From positions 363,972-427,971 of the forward strand of contig CAVOLQ010000004.1 in NCBI GenBank assembly GCA_963696875.1: a DNA stretch of 64,000 bases. Reading direction: 5' to 3'. The translations under genes and the position numbers were made by a program. Positions 28,690-38,330 of this stretch are shown one piece after another; positions within the stretch are counted from its first letter, which is position 1, and every line of letters starts with the position of its first letter. The notes below the pieces were generated by a model that searched no databases, was not told the origin of the DNA, and was given only the letters and a program-made list of their open reading frames with translations. The stretch comes from Albibacterium sp963696875. GTDB lineage: Bacteria > Bacteroidota > Bacteroidia > Sphingobacteriales > Sphingobacteriaceae.

Positions 28690-29733
28690 TTATATTATTT
28701 CGGTTTCAAATTGCTTCAAGAAACGGATATCGTTTTCAGAGAACAGTCGCAAATCCTTAATTACATATTTTAAATTCGTTATGCGTTCAATGCCCATTCC
28801 AAAAGCAAATCCACTATATTTCTTACTATCTATACCACAGTTCTCCAATACATTAGGATCCACCATTCCGCAACCTAAAATCTCTACCCATCCACTATCT
28901 TTACACATGTTACAGCCTGTCCCTTTACAAATTGAGCACGAGATATCCATCTCTGCAGATGGCTCCGTAAATGGGAAATAAGAGGGTCGGAAACGAACTT
29001 TTGTATCCTCTCCGTAAAGTTCTTGAACAAAATGAAATAACGTCTGTTTCAAATCAGCAAACGAAACGTCCTCATCAACATATAAGCCTTCTACTTGATG
29101 GAAAAAACAATGGGCTCTTGCAGAAATGGCTTCATTACGATACACGCGCCCCGGCATAATAGCCCTGAAAGGAGGTTTACCATTTTCCATCATCCTTACT
29201 TGAACAGAAGATGTATGGGTACGAAGCGCAATATCATTCCCATCCGTCTTCTTAACAAAAAAGGTGTCTTGCATATCTCTTGCAGGATGGTCTTCAGGAA
29301 AATTTAAGGCAGAAAAATTATGCCAATCATCTTCAATTTCCGGGCCTTCAGCAACAGAGAATCCCATCTTTTTGAAGATTTCAACGATCTCTTTCCTAAC
29401 CAAGGATAAAGGATGACGGGAACCCAACTCAAAGCCTTCCCCTGGAAGTGTTAAATCTTGTAAATTACTATCTTTAGATTCTGATAACGAAGCGTTAATC
29501 ATCTCTGAGACTGCTTTATACTTTTCTTCGGCCAGTTGTTTAAATTCATTTAAAACTTTGCCAAGTGTCCTTTTCTCTTCCGAGGAAACCACTTTAAATT
29601 CATCAAACAGACTTCGAACGATTCCCTTATTCACTAGGAATTTTAATCTATATTGTTCAAGCTCTTCTGCAGAAGATGCATTAAAAGCATTGATTTCAAC
29701 GGTATATTGGTCTATTCTTTCTTGAATACTCAT
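28690..29733 (-). CDS. pheS: Phenylalanine-tRNA ligase alpha subunit
   Basis: A 347-residue class II synthetase subunit. There is an N-terminal coiled coil (about 1-90), then motif 2/3 segments PPFRAIMPGRVYRNEAIS, FHQVEGLYVD, GCGMVDPNVLENCGID and YSGFAFGMGIERI. It charges tRNA-Phe with the beta subunit, encoded elsewhere. The Cys-rich insertion CSICKGTGCNMC is normal for Bacteroidota PheS. Confidence 0.97.
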   Translation of the reverse strand: MSIQERIDQYTVEINAFNASSAEELEQYRLKFLVNKGIVRSLFDEFKVVSSEEKRTLGKVLNEFKQLAEEKYKAVSEMINASLSESKDSNLQDLTLPGEGFELGSRHPLSLVRKEIVEIFKKMGFSVAEGPEIEDDWHNFSALNFPEDHPARDMQDTFFVKKTDGNDIALRTHTSSVQVRMMENGKPPFRAIMPGRVYRNEAISARAHCFFHQVEGLYVDEDVSFADLKQTLFHFVQELYGEDTKVRFRPSYFPFTEPSAEMDISCSICKGTGCNMCKDSGWVEILGCGMVDPNVLENCGIDSKKYSGFAFGMGIERITNLKYVIKDLRLFSENDIRFLKQFETEII

Positions 29734-29755
29734 TGTTGGCTATTTCTTTTCTTAA

Positions 29756-30943
29756 TTAAATCACTTTTAGTTCTTTCCCCACTTTGATAAATGCTGTTAT
29801 TGCTTTATCCAAATGTTCTTGGCTGTGAGCGGCCGATACTTGAACCCGAATCCGGGCTTTCTCCTTTGGCACTACCGGGAAATAGAAACCAATTACATAG
29901 ATTCTCTCTTCCAGCATTTTAGCTGCAAATTCTTGGGCAAGCTTAGCATCGTATAGCATTACAGGGACTATAGGGTGCGTACCGGGTGTTATGTCAAATC
30001 TCGCCTCGACCATTTTCTCACGGAAATATTCAGTATTGCTTTTTAATTTATCTAACAAATCAGAGCTTTCACTCAACATGTCTAATACCGCAATTGAGGC
30101 ACCGACGATAGCAGGAGCTAAGGTATTTGAGAATAAATAAGGGCGAGAGCGCTGACGAAGCATATCAATAATCTCCTTTTTGCCAGACGTAAAACCACCG
30201 GATGCTCCTCCTAATGCCTTACCCAGAGTACTTGTTATAATGTCGATGCGATCCATTACATTATGATACTCATGCGTTCCACGGCCTGTTTTTCCTAAAA
30301 AGCCGGTACAATGCGATTCATCGATCATGACTAAAGCTTCGTATTTATCTGCCAAGTCACATATTTTATCTAGCTGGGCAATGGTCCCGTCCATTGAAAA
30401 AGCTCCGTCGGTAACTATTATACGTTTTTTGGCGTCTTTAGCAGCGATTAGTTGCTTTTCCAGATCAGCCATATCATCGTGCTTATACCGAAAACGCTGG
30501 GCCTTACAAAGACGAACCCCGTCGATTATTGAAGCATGATTTAATTCGTCAGAAATAATTGCATCATCCGCACCAAAAAGAGGTTCGAAAACACCACCGT
30601 TGGCATCAAAAGCTGCTGCATAAAGTATAGTATCTTCGGTACCTAAAAACTCTGCGATCTTAGCTTCTAGTTTTTTATGAATATCTTGTGTTCCACAAAT
30701 AAAGCGCACGGATGACATCCCATAACCATGAGAATCAATTGCTTCCTTAGCGGCCTCAATTACTTTGGGATGCGAAGAAAGGCCTAAATAATTATTTGCA
30801 CAAAAATTAATTACTTCCTGCCCACCTTCTATTCTTATATCTGCTCCTTGCGGAGTAATGATAATACGCTCTTGTTTGTACAAGCCTGCATCCTTAATTT
30901 CTTGAAGCTCCTTCTCCAGAATAGGCTTTAATGTGTTATACAT
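29756..30943 (-). CDS. kbl: Glycine C-acetyltransferase (2-amino-3-ketobutyrate CoA ligase)
   Basis: The ATG at 30943 (MYNTLKPILEKEL) is chosen as the conserved start; 395 residues. It is an alpha-oxoamine synthase of fold-type I PLP enzymes, with NYLGLSSHPKVIEAA, DELNHASIIDG, DESHCTGFLG and the PLP lysine in TSTLGKALGGASGG. It cleaves 2-amino-3-ketobutyrate to glycine and acetyl-CoA in threonine degradation. It is divergent from xseA. Confidence 0.93.
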   Translation of the reverse strand: MYNTLKPILEKELQEIKDAGLYKQERIIITPQGADIRIEGGQEVINFCANNYLGLSSHPKVIEAAKEAIDSHGYGMSSVRFICGTQDIHKKLEAKIAEFLGTEDTILYAAAFDANGGVFEPLFGADDAIISDELNHASIIDGVRLCKAQRFRYKHDDMADLEKQLIAAKDAKKRIIVTDGAFSMDGTIAQLDKICDLADKYEALVMIDESHCTGFLGKTGRGTHEYHNVMDRIDIITSTLGKALGGASGGFTSGKKEIIDMLRQRSRPYLFSNTLAPAIVGASIAVLDMLSESSDLLDKLKSNTEYFREKMVEARFDITPGTHPIVPVMLYDAKLAQEFAAKMLEERIYVIGFYFPVVPKEKARIRVQVSAAHSQEHLDKAITAFIKVGKELKVI

Positions 30944-31020
30944 TTTGTTATGTTTTTTGTAAAAATACGGCATTAAGTGCGAAATGCAAAAAATGGATTG
31001 AAATCGCCATTAATTTTATC

Positions 31021-31028
31021 TAAGTTTG
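31021..31028 (+). promoter_or_regulatory. Predicted -7 box of xseAB
   Basis: TAAGTTTG lies 8 bp before the chosen xseA ATG, with TTG about 20 bp upstream. This supports the start at 31037 over the in-frame ATG at 30977. Confidence 0.5.
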
Positions 31029-31036
31029 ATCAACCC

Positions 31037-32311
31037 ATGCCAGAAATTATCGATAATAAAACTGTTTTCTCTTTGTTTGAGGTAGCTCGTAGTATACGGA
31101 AAACCTTAGCAACACGTTATACTCAATCCTATTGGATTTCTGCAGAATTGAATAAGCTAAATTTTTATAAACATTCAGGTCATTGCTATCCTGATTTAGT
31201 AGAAAAAAAAGATGGCAAAATTATAGCTGAAATGCGTTCTATTCTTTGGGGTTCAGACTTTCAACGAATTAACAATCAATTTAAAGATATTACAAAAGAA
31301 CCTTTAAGAGATGGTATAGGAATTTTGATTCAAGCCACTATTTCTTATGACGAGCTATATGGATTAACTCTTAGGATAATTGATATTGACCCTACTTTTT
31401 CTTTAGGGGTGCTGGCCCGCGAAAAACAAGAAGCCATAGATCGCTTAAAGAAGGAACAAATTTTTGACCTCAACAGGAAACTTCCCTTTCCTTTATTGCC
31501 TAAAAGGATTGCTCTTATTTCGGTAGAAACGAGCAAGGGATTGGCAGATTTTTTGAAGATACTGGAGAACAACGATTGGAATTATCGCTTTGAGTTTTTA
31601 TTATTTCCCGCTTTATTACAAGGAGATCGAGCCGTTGCTTCCATATTGGCGCAAATTAAAAATATTGAAGGTAGAATCGACGAATTTGATGCAGTAGCTC
31701 TTATTCGGGGGGGAGGCGGAGATGTTGGACTATCTTGCTACAACCAATATGCCCTTGCGAGTGCAATTGCAAAGTTCCCAATCCCATTTTTAACGGGTAT
31801 TGGCCATGCCACCAATGAAACAGTAAGTGAAATGGTAGCCTATAAGAATGCTATTACACCTAGCGAGTTGGCAGATTTTCTCATCCAACATTTTCATAAC
31901 TTCTCTGTACCCGTTATGGAAGCAGAGAAAACGCTGATAAAAAAAGCAGAAAAGATTTTAGATAAAGGAAGGTCTGATTTAGAACAAACGGTTAAACAGT
32001 TTCGCTTCGCCAGTCAAAATTTAATCAAAGAAAATAGATTGATGCTAGATAATAATGCACGCCAAGTGAAAGTTAATAGCCTTTCAACGATTAAACAGCA
32101 TCATGAAAGTCTTTTACAAACGACTAGACAAGTTTCAATTTTAAGTCCAGAGAATATTTTAAAGCGTGGATTTAGCATCACTTATTATCAGGGAAAAGCT
32201 TTGATTGATGCTTCTACATTAAAAGAGGGTGATGAAATCTCGACCATCGTGGCCGAAGGAGAAATCAACAGTTTAGTAAAAACCATTAAAAACAAAGAAG
32301 ATGAGCGATAA
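31037..32311 (+). CDS. xseA: Exodeoxyribonuclease VII large subunit
   Basis: A 424-residue protein. There is an N-terminal OB-fold (YWISAELNKLNFYKHSGHCY), a catalytic domain with RIALISVETSKGLADFL, DAVALIRGGGGDVGLSCYN and TGIGHATNETVSEMVA, and a long coiled coil after residue 280. With XseB it degrades single-stranded DNA. The stop overlaps the xseB start by 11 bp. Confidence 0.94.
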   Translation: MPEIIDNKTVFSLFEVARSIRKTLATRYTQSYWISAELNKLNFYKHSGHCYPDLVEKKDGKIIAEMRSILWGSDFQRINNQFKDITKEPLRDGIGILIQATISYDELYGLTLRIIDIDPTFSLGVLAREKQEAIDRLKKEQIFDLNRKLPFPLLPKRIALISVETSKGLADFLKILENNDWNYRFEFLLFPALLQGDRAVASILAQIKNIEGRIDEFDAVALIRGGGGDVGLSCYNQYALASAIAKFPIPFLTGIGHATNETVSEMVAYKNAITPSELADFLIQHFHNFSVPVMEAEKTLIKKAEKILDKGRSDLEQTVKQFRFASQNLIKENRLMLDNNARQVKVNSLSTIKQHHESLLQTTRQVSILSPENILKRGFSITYYQGKALIDASTLKEGDEISTIVAEGEINSLVKTIKNKEDER

Positions 32312-32495
32312 CCTTACTTATCAAAGCGCTTTCAAAGAACTTCAACAAATTGTAACCGATTTAGAAGAAGGAGAAGTGAATGTAGATGAATTATCAGAAA
32401 AGGTGAAAAGAGCGACGATGTTGATTGCTGTTTGTAAAAGCAAATTAACAGAAACGGAAGAAGATGTGAATAAGATTTTGAAGGATTTAGAATAG
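32301..32495 (+). CDS. xseB: Exodeoxyribonuclease VII small subunit
   Basis: A 64-residue two-helix protein with the family signature YQSAFKELQQIVTDLEEGE and LSEKVKRATMLIAVCKSKL. It binds the coiled coil of XseA. The 11-bp overlap with xseA implies coupled translation. Confidence 0.93.
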   Translation: MSDNLTYQSAFKELQQIVTDLEEGEVNVDELSEKVKRATMLIAVCKSKLTETEEDVNKILKDLE

Positions 32496-32540
32496 TTTCA
32501 TTGTTCTTTTGGTTTGATCCAAAAGAACCAAAAAATCAAG

Positions 32541-32671
32541 GCTGTATGGCATTTAGCTAAAAATTAGAGACTATCACTAATTTCCGCAAGCCGCTTCGCT
32601 TTTGTGCGGAAATCTTAACGTGATAGTCTCTAATTTTCTTAACGCTAAATCCAAAGGCCATCCAATATAGC
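32541..32671. repeat. 131-bp nested palindrome
   Basis: Perfect 18-bp arms (32560-32577 and 32620-32637) flank an inner dyad TTTCCGCA/TGCGGAAA (32581-32588, 32605-32612). Outside, ATTTAGC/GCTAAAT (32551-32557, 32644-32650) and ATGGC/GCCAT continue the symmetry. It sits in the 270-bp interval between the convergent xseB and the TonB receptor gene, so it may act as a bidirectional terminator or be a REP/MITE-like repeat. Confidence 0.75.
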
Positions 32672-32765
32672 TTGCTACCGTTCTAACTTAGTTATACCTG
32701 TAAATAAAAATCTTATCCCCACTGGTACGGCCCTAACATCTATTATCTAAATCCTAATACCTGTA

Positions 32766-35158
32766 TCAAAACCTCACGTTCAACCCCAGCATAAAATTGC
32801 GGGTTGCTTGAGGGAAGTAATAATTATATTCTTCCAAAACTCCTTGAGGATTATAATACCCAAAGGTATAACCATTGGCTTCATACAGTTCGTCAAAGAG
32901 ATTGTTTATTCGTAGTGTAAGGCCTATATTTTTCAAAGCCTTAAAGGCGGTAGAATAATTTAATCGCAAGTCATTTACAAAGAAAGCATCAATACTTTTA
33001 TGATTGCTCTTTGTATTGTCTAAATACTGTTTACCTACGTATTTACTGATAAAAGCTATTTCCACATTTGAAATTGGCTGATACGCAAATTCATTAGAAA
33101 AGATCGAACTCGGCGACATGGCAATTGTGGTATTCTTTAAGTTCACCACTTTTTGTCCTACAGGATCCCAGTTTTCATCCAACTCATCAATATAGTAGGT
33201 ATAATCCTTAATGATGTTCTTACTAAAAGCAGCTGTTGCCGACCATGTGAATTGCTGAAAAGGTTTCCATTTTGCATCCAACTCAATTCCGCTGCGATAG
33301 CTTTTATCTACGTTTAAGCGAACTGCTGAGCCTACATCATTAATAAAACCAGTCGTCACTAACTGATCTTTATATAACATTGCGTACCCATTGATGCCTA
33401 CTGAATAGTTTGTGCCATTGATTTTATATCCGACTTCAATATCTGTTAGGTGCTCTGGTCTTGGCTGACTATCTGGTGAAGAATCTGTATAATCTCGTCG
33501 AATAGGCTCTTTATTAGCTACCGCAACAGAAGCATATGCTAGGCTATTATTATCAAAATTAACACTAAAACCGAACTTCGGATTAAAGAAGTTCAAATTT
33601 ACCTGTTGTTGCAAAAAACTTAAATCACGGTTAATGCCCTGATAAGAATAATCTACGTTTCTGTACTGTAAATCTGCAAACAACGAAAGGTTCTGAATCC
33701 GGTAATCTGCCTTCAAGTAACTATTGAAGTCTTTCTTAGTAGCATTATTATCATAATAACGATCACCTAAACTCCCATTAGAAGCAAATTGCGCCCAAAT
33801 TACTTCACCAAAGTGATCGCCTTTATAGATGTTATAAGCGCCTCCAAAAGTTAGGTTCAAATTATCAAGGGGTGTATAACGTAAAGAATACGTCATCCCA
33901 TAAAAATCGCTGCTTAACCAACGTTGACGAATCAAATCCGTTCTATCCAATATATTCTCACCAATTACTACATTTTCTAAGTGGTAGTTGGCCAACTTTT
34001 GACCTGTTTTAAACTCTTCATAATAGCCTTCACCTCTGGTATAATGTAAGGCGCCATTCAATAAAATATTTGGAGTCAAGGAATTTGAATACAATAATTG
34101 ATAATGCGTTTGCAGATAATTATCGGTTTGATTTTTATAGGTAAACTCGTTATGTGTACGGTTCGTTTTTAGCAAATCCTCAGGAACGCCATTCCAAGCT
34201 TGGTAGGTTTTCTGCGTTCCGGAAAATACATTTGCACGAAGCAAGCTTGTTTCTCCATACCAAGCGCCACTAACAAAAAATGATTTTAGATCGGCCGCTC
34301 TGTCTGCGTCTCCATGATCCATGTAGCCATCAGACAGCACTCTAGACAAGCGACCATCAAAACTAAATTTATTTTTAATAAGTCCCGTTCCCAGCTTTAC
34401 CGTATTTTTGATGGTCTGATAAGAGCCGAAACTATTGTCCAATTCTGCGTATGCCGTATCTTGTCTGGTATTTGTTTGGATGTTGATACTTGCGCCAAAC
34501 GCTCCAGCCCCATTTGTTGAAGTTCCTACGCCCCGCTGAATTTGGATATTATCAATGGAAGACGAAAAATCAGGCATATTTACCCAAAAGCTGCCTAAAC
34601 TTTCGGGATCATTATATGGAATCCCATTTAAAGTCACATTCGTTCTTGCGGCATCGCTTCCACGGATGGTCACACTTGTATGTCCAATTCCTGCCCCTGC
34701 ATCTGATGACACGACGGCAGAGGGCGTCTGGTTTAATAAATAGGACACTTCTTGTCCCATATTATTCTTGGCAATATCTTCCCTAGTTAGATTTTTGAAT
34801 GTTGTTGCCGCATTTTTACTAGCTCGGGTAGCTTGCACAATGACCTCGTCAGTTAGGAAATCTTCAGGCTTTAACACGATGGCTATTTCGCTAGTTTTCG
34901 GAAGCTCAATTTGTTTTCTTGCGTTTCGTATCCCAAATAACTAACACTTAGAAGATGATCACCACTTTTCAAATTTTTCAATTGAATTTCACCTTGTGAA
35001 TTAGTTTGGCCACTTAAGAGTGAGCCTTTAATTCTTACGGAAGCGCCAATCAACGTATTTCCATTTTCATTTTTTACTCTTACCGATAAAGAGTTCTGTG
35101 CCAAAAGCCATATAGGCAATAGCAAGGCAATCGCGGTTGATGCAATTGTTTTTTTCAT
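32766..35158 (-). pseudogene. TonB-dependent outer-membrane receptor under TPP riboswitch, one frameshift
   Basis: Two frames read as one receptor of about 797 residues. Positions 35158-34883 give the signal peptide and a carboxypeptidase-like domain (NTLIGASVRIKGSLLSGQTN ... VSYLGYETQE). The rest gives a plug (VSYLLNQTPSAVVSSDAGAG, TNVTLNGIPYND) and a 22-strand barrel ending in TRNFMLGLNVRF. The break is at an A4 run (minus strand; 34914-34917): adding one A restores ETQEKQIELPKTSEIAIVLK. The upstream TPP riboswitch indicates thiamine or a precursor as substrate (inference). The single missing base could be sequence error or real inactivation. Confidence 0.88.
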
Positions 35159-35223
35159 TTTTACATGTATTTTTTTTATAAAACATCAGTGGAATTGAGG
35201 GTTACATCCACTCCTATTTTATC

Positions 35224-35340
35224 TACCTCCCTACGCCGGCATGATCCGGATCAGGTTCCCAGCTAATTTCACTTCAGATTAAAGTAAAATCGCCGATGGG
35301 TATGTTCTCAGCCTCGATTCCAATATCGAGACACCCCCTT
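35224..35340 (-). promoter_or_regulatory. TPP (thi-box) riboswitch
   Basis: The minus strand carries the thi-box hallmarks in order: GGGGGTGTCTCG, GAGGCTGAGAACATACCC, GAACCTGATCCGGATCATGC and CGGCGTAGGGAGG. It lies about 65 bp before the receptor start. In this family, TPP binding represses thiamine synthesis and uptake genes. Confidence 0.95.
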
Positions 35341-35481
35341 TGAAGCTGCAAATATAAGGTAAAAAACAAGGAAAAGGAAACAGAAGCCAATACCTTATTT
35401 AAATTAAAACGTCACCGCAAACATAATTGATTCATTATCATGCAATATAAACACTCACTAAAATACTAAATTAAAAAATGT

Positions 35482-35489
35482 TATTTTTG
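35482..35489 (+). promoter_or_regulatory. Predicted -7 box of prfA
   Basis: TATTTTTG fits TAnnTTTG and lies 43 bp before the prfA ATG. No clear -33 element is visible. Confidence 0.4.
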
Positions 35490-35532
35490 CAGTTATTGCT
35501 AAAATTAGTTAGCGATAACAGCCAAAAATAAA

Positions 35533-36585
35533 ATGATAAATAAACTACAGGCTATAAAAGAGCATTGGCAAGATGTAGAGCGTGAACTCAGCAACCCAGC
35601 TACGGTAAGTGACATGAAACGCTATGCCAAGCTAAGTAAAGAATACAAGGATCTTGGAAAGATCGTTGACAAATACCATGTCTATAAAAATATTGTAAGC
35701 AATATCGCTACTAATAAGGATATTTTAGCCAATGAGAAAGACGAGGAGCTGAAAGAGATGGCCAAGGAGGAAATGGATGAGTTACTTGAGAACAAAGAAT
35801 CTTTAGAAGAAGAAATTCGGTTAATGCTTATCCCGAAAGACCCTGAAGACTCCAAAAATGCCATAGTGGAAATTCGTGGTGGTACAGGGGGAGATGAGGC
35901 CGCCATTTTTGCTGGTGATCTTTACCGAATGTATACCCGCTTTTTTGAAGATAAAGGATGGAAAGTTGAAGTGATGGATGTTACGGAGGGTTCATCGGGA
36001 GGCTATAAAGAAGTTATTTTGAAAGTTAGTGGCGAAGATGTTTATGGTCAATTAAAATACGAATCCGGTGTTCATCGTGTTCAACGTGTACCAGACACTG
36101 AAACACAAGGAAGGGTTCACACCTCAGCAGCCTCCGTTGCAGTTCTACCCGAGGCAGAAGAGTTAGACTTTTACTTAAATCCCGCAGATGTTGAACTACA
36201 CACTTCCCGTTCTGGAGGTGCAGGTGGTCAAAACGTAAATAAAGTAGAAACCAAGGTTCAATTAACCCATAAGCCAACCGGCATCGTTGTAGTTTGTCAA
36301 GTAGAGCGTTCGCAATTAGCCAATCGAGAATTAGCAATGGAAATGCTTCGATCTAAATTATACGAGCTAGAAATTCTGAAAAGGCATGGCGATGTTGCTG
36401 CAAAAAGGAAAACTATGGTGTCGACTGGCGACCGTTCGGCTAAAGTCCGTACTTATAATTATCCTCAAGGTCGTGTTACCGAACACCGTATTGGATTGAC
36501 CTTATACAACCTCCAGTTCGTAATGGATGGTGATATTCAGGAGATTATAGACGCATTACAATTTGCTGAAAATGCGGAAAAATGA
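35533..36585 (+). CDS. prfA: Peptide chain release factor 1
   Basis: A 350-residue class I release factor. It has the GGQ loop in SRSGGAGGQNVNKVE, and the codon-recognition tripeptide appears as P-D-T in HRVQRVPDTETQGR, the PxT form specific for RF1 (UAA/UAG). The N-terminal helical domain and C-terminal KVRTYNYPQGRVTEHR are conserved. The length is normal for Bacteroidota RF1. Confidence 0.96.
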   Translation: MINKLQAIKEHWQDVERELSNPATVSDMKRYAKLSKEYKDLGKIVDKYHVYKNIVSNIATNKDILANEKDEELKEMAKEEMDELLENKESLEEEIRLMLIPKDPEDSKNAIVEIRGGTGGDEAAIFAGDLYRMYTRFFEDKGWKVEVMDVTEGSSGGYKEVILKVSGEDVYGQLKYESGVHRVQRVPDTETQGRVHTSAASVAVLPEAEELDFYLNPADVELHTSRSGGAGGQNVNKVETKVQLTHKPTGIVVVCQVERSQLANRELAMEMLRSKLYELEILKRHGDVAAKRKTMVSTGDRSAKVRTYNYPQGRVTEHRIGLTLYNLQFVMDGDIQEIIDALQFAENAEK

Positions 36586-36624
36586 AAGAAGGAGAAACTA
36601 CTAGTAATTTATTTCAAAAATAAG

Positions 36625-36654
36625 TTGCATTGTATAAAAATCATCGTATATTTG
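36625..36654 (+). promoter_or_regulatory. Promoter of tRNA-Asp
   Basis: A textbook Bacteroidota promoter: TTG at 36625-36627, 19-bp spacer, TATATTTG at 36647-36654, with the tRNA 5' end 20 bp downstream. Confidence 0.7.
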
Positions 36655-36673
36655 CAATCCCAAACGGGAAAAC

Positions 36674-36746
36674 GGTTGGTAGTTCAGTTGGTTAGAATAC
36701 ATGCCTGTCACGCATGGGGTCGCGGGTTCGAGTCCCGTCCAGACCG
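36674..36746 (+). tRNA. tRNA-Asp(GTC), island attachment site, acceptor stem one base short
   Basis: Anticodon stem CATGC/GCATG with loop CTGTCAC gives GTC. The T arm is GCGGG-TTCGAGT-CCCGT and the 3' acceptor strand CCAGACC with discriminator G. The 5' strand reads GGTTGG where seven bases pairing CCAGACC (GGTCTGG) are expected, so one C is missing. The 3' end is also the left att repeat of the island. Either the base is a sequence error or this copy is defective. Confidence 0.9.
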
Positions 36747-36751
36747 CTAGC
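36732..36751 (+). repeat. attL, 20-bp direct repeat in tRNA-Asp 3' end
   Basis: GTCCCGTCCAGACCGCTAGC matches the sequence at 58056-58075 except A/G at position 10 and G/A at position 19. It covers the 3' T stem, the acceptor strand and five bases beyond the discriminator. Confidence 0.88.
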
Positions 36752-36768
36752 AAGAGTTAAAGAAAATT

Positions 36769-36797
36769 AAAGGAGGTTGAAAAACCTCCTTTTTTTA
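36769..36797 (+). terminator. Rho-independent terminator after tRNA-Asp
   Basis: Stem AGGAGGTT/AACCTCCT followed by seven T and ATGCCCT. The same stem and tail occur beyond attR (58088-58119), so the duplicated segment extends past the att core. Confidence 0.85.
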
Positions 36798-36855
36798 TGC
36801 CCTGGGGCCACTTCTTGTTAAATAGCATAAGGGGAGATTCAACAAGATTTACTAA

Positions 36856-36880
36856 AAAGAACCCCCAAAAGAACCCCCGA
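36856..36880 (+). repeat. Left copy of 25-bp terminal repeat (tandem AGAACCCCC)
   Basis: Two AGAACCCCC units 3 bp apart (36858-36866 and 36870-36878). The 25-bp sequence is identical and co-oriented with 57987-58011 near the right end. It lies 50 bp before the integrase gene. It may be an integrase or excisionase arm site (inference). Confidence 0.75.
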
Positions 36881-36930
36881 GAATTTCCTTTATTTCCCCT
36901 CTTTTCGTAACTTTCATAAAATTACCGATT

Positions 36931-38330
36931 ATGATGATAGTTAAAGCAGAATGCGGGATCCGTTTTAGGCTAAGAGAACCCAAGTCCAAACTACCTACTC
37001 CAATCATTTGCATCATAGAATATGATGGCAAACCAGTTATTAAAGTTCCAACGGGCGTAAAGGTTCATCCTTCAAAATGGAATACAAGCAGTGAAAAGCC
37101 TATAGGTGGACTTAAAGGCTTACCGAAGGAAGATTATGATTTAATAACGGATCGGATTACCAAGATCAAAAATGAGGTAAATACCCAATACAAAGAGTAT
37201 ACAAATCAATTCGATCGCTATCCTGATAAGAAAGAATTCAAAACATCAGTCATGCGGGCTTTATCGGGAACGGAAGAAGAGAAACAAAGCGAAATTGAAA
37301 AAGACCTATCCTTCATTAATTTCATTTCACTACTAATTAAACGTTCAGAATCAGGCGCACGAGCTAAACTGTCGGGTACTGGAAAGGGACATGCCTTTTC
37401 TAAGGGAACCATTAGTGATTATCGGGTAGGGCTAAATTTCTTAAAGAAATACCTTGAAGATCGAAATATCAACTCATTGAATTTTGATGAGGTCACTCTA
37501 GAATTTTATTGGGACTTACAGGATTATGTTTATAATGAAAGAAAGCTATCCCTTAATTACTTCGGGAAACTCATAAAAAACATTAAAGCGTTCATGCGTG
37601 AAGCGCAGGAGCTGGGCTATCATTCTAATGAGGCTTATAAATCAAGGCGATTTCTTAAACCCCAAGAAGAAACTGATGCGATTTATCTAAATGTCGAGCA
37701 TCTAAAAAAGATGGAAGACCTTAACCTTACCAAGACTCCTTTTCTTGAAAATGCACGTGACTTATTCTTAATAGGCTGCTGGACAGGTTTAAGATTTCAG
37801 GATTATTCTCAATTGGCATCCAAAGCTAAAATTGAGGGCAATTTAGTCCGCATTAAAACCACGAAAACGGGTGCTAGTGTCGCCATCCCACTCCTTCCAA
37901 CGGTCAGAAAAATCATAAAGAAATATGAAGGTTCAGACAAAGGGATCCTTCCCACATGGCATCACCAACCAAAAACTGAATGAATATATAAAAGTCGTCG
38001 CTGAAAAGGCTAAATTAACCCAGAGCATCACTATTTCCATTCCAGTTGCCGGCGAAAAGAAAAACAGTAAGCCAACCCTTACATTCACTGGTTACGACAC
38101 ATTCTGCACGAAGATCCTTCGCAACCAATATGTATCGACACTTTAATTTACCACCGACAACGATTATGAAAGTGACGGGGCACAAAAGTGAATCCGTCTT
38201 TTTAAAATACATCCGCATGACTGCGGAAGAAAACGCACAATCCATCTTAGATGCCGTTAATAAAATCCACGATGAGGATGAAAAGAAGGCCAAACGTGCT
38301 AAAAAGAAGATTGGAGGGGATCATGGGTAA
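36931..38330 (+). pseudogene. Tyrosine recombinase/integrase with two frameshifts
   Basis: Three consecutive frames combine to a phage-integrase-family protein of about 465 residues. Frame one has the N-terminal arm-binding domain, a SAM-like core-binding domain, and the first catalytic Arg in CWTGLRFQDYSQL. A one-base excess between 37948 and 37960 shifts to HGITNQKLNEYIKVV. A second extra base in an A5 run (38060-38064) shifts to TVSQPLHSLVTTHSARRSF (HxxR), TGHKSESVF and the catalytic Tyr in LKYIRM. All catalytic residues survive. Two isolated one-base insertions suggest sequence error, but real inactivation would freeze the island. Confidence 0.88.

Noticed and set aside
30977..31036. 20-residue N-terminal extension of XseA
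   Set aside because: The promoter -7 box TAAGTTTG lies within the extension, so translation should begin at 31037.
36856..36880. Tandem AGAACCCCC units as a CRISPR or microsatellite
   Set aside because: Only two units, no spacers, no cas genes; the matching copy at the other island end gives a better explanation.
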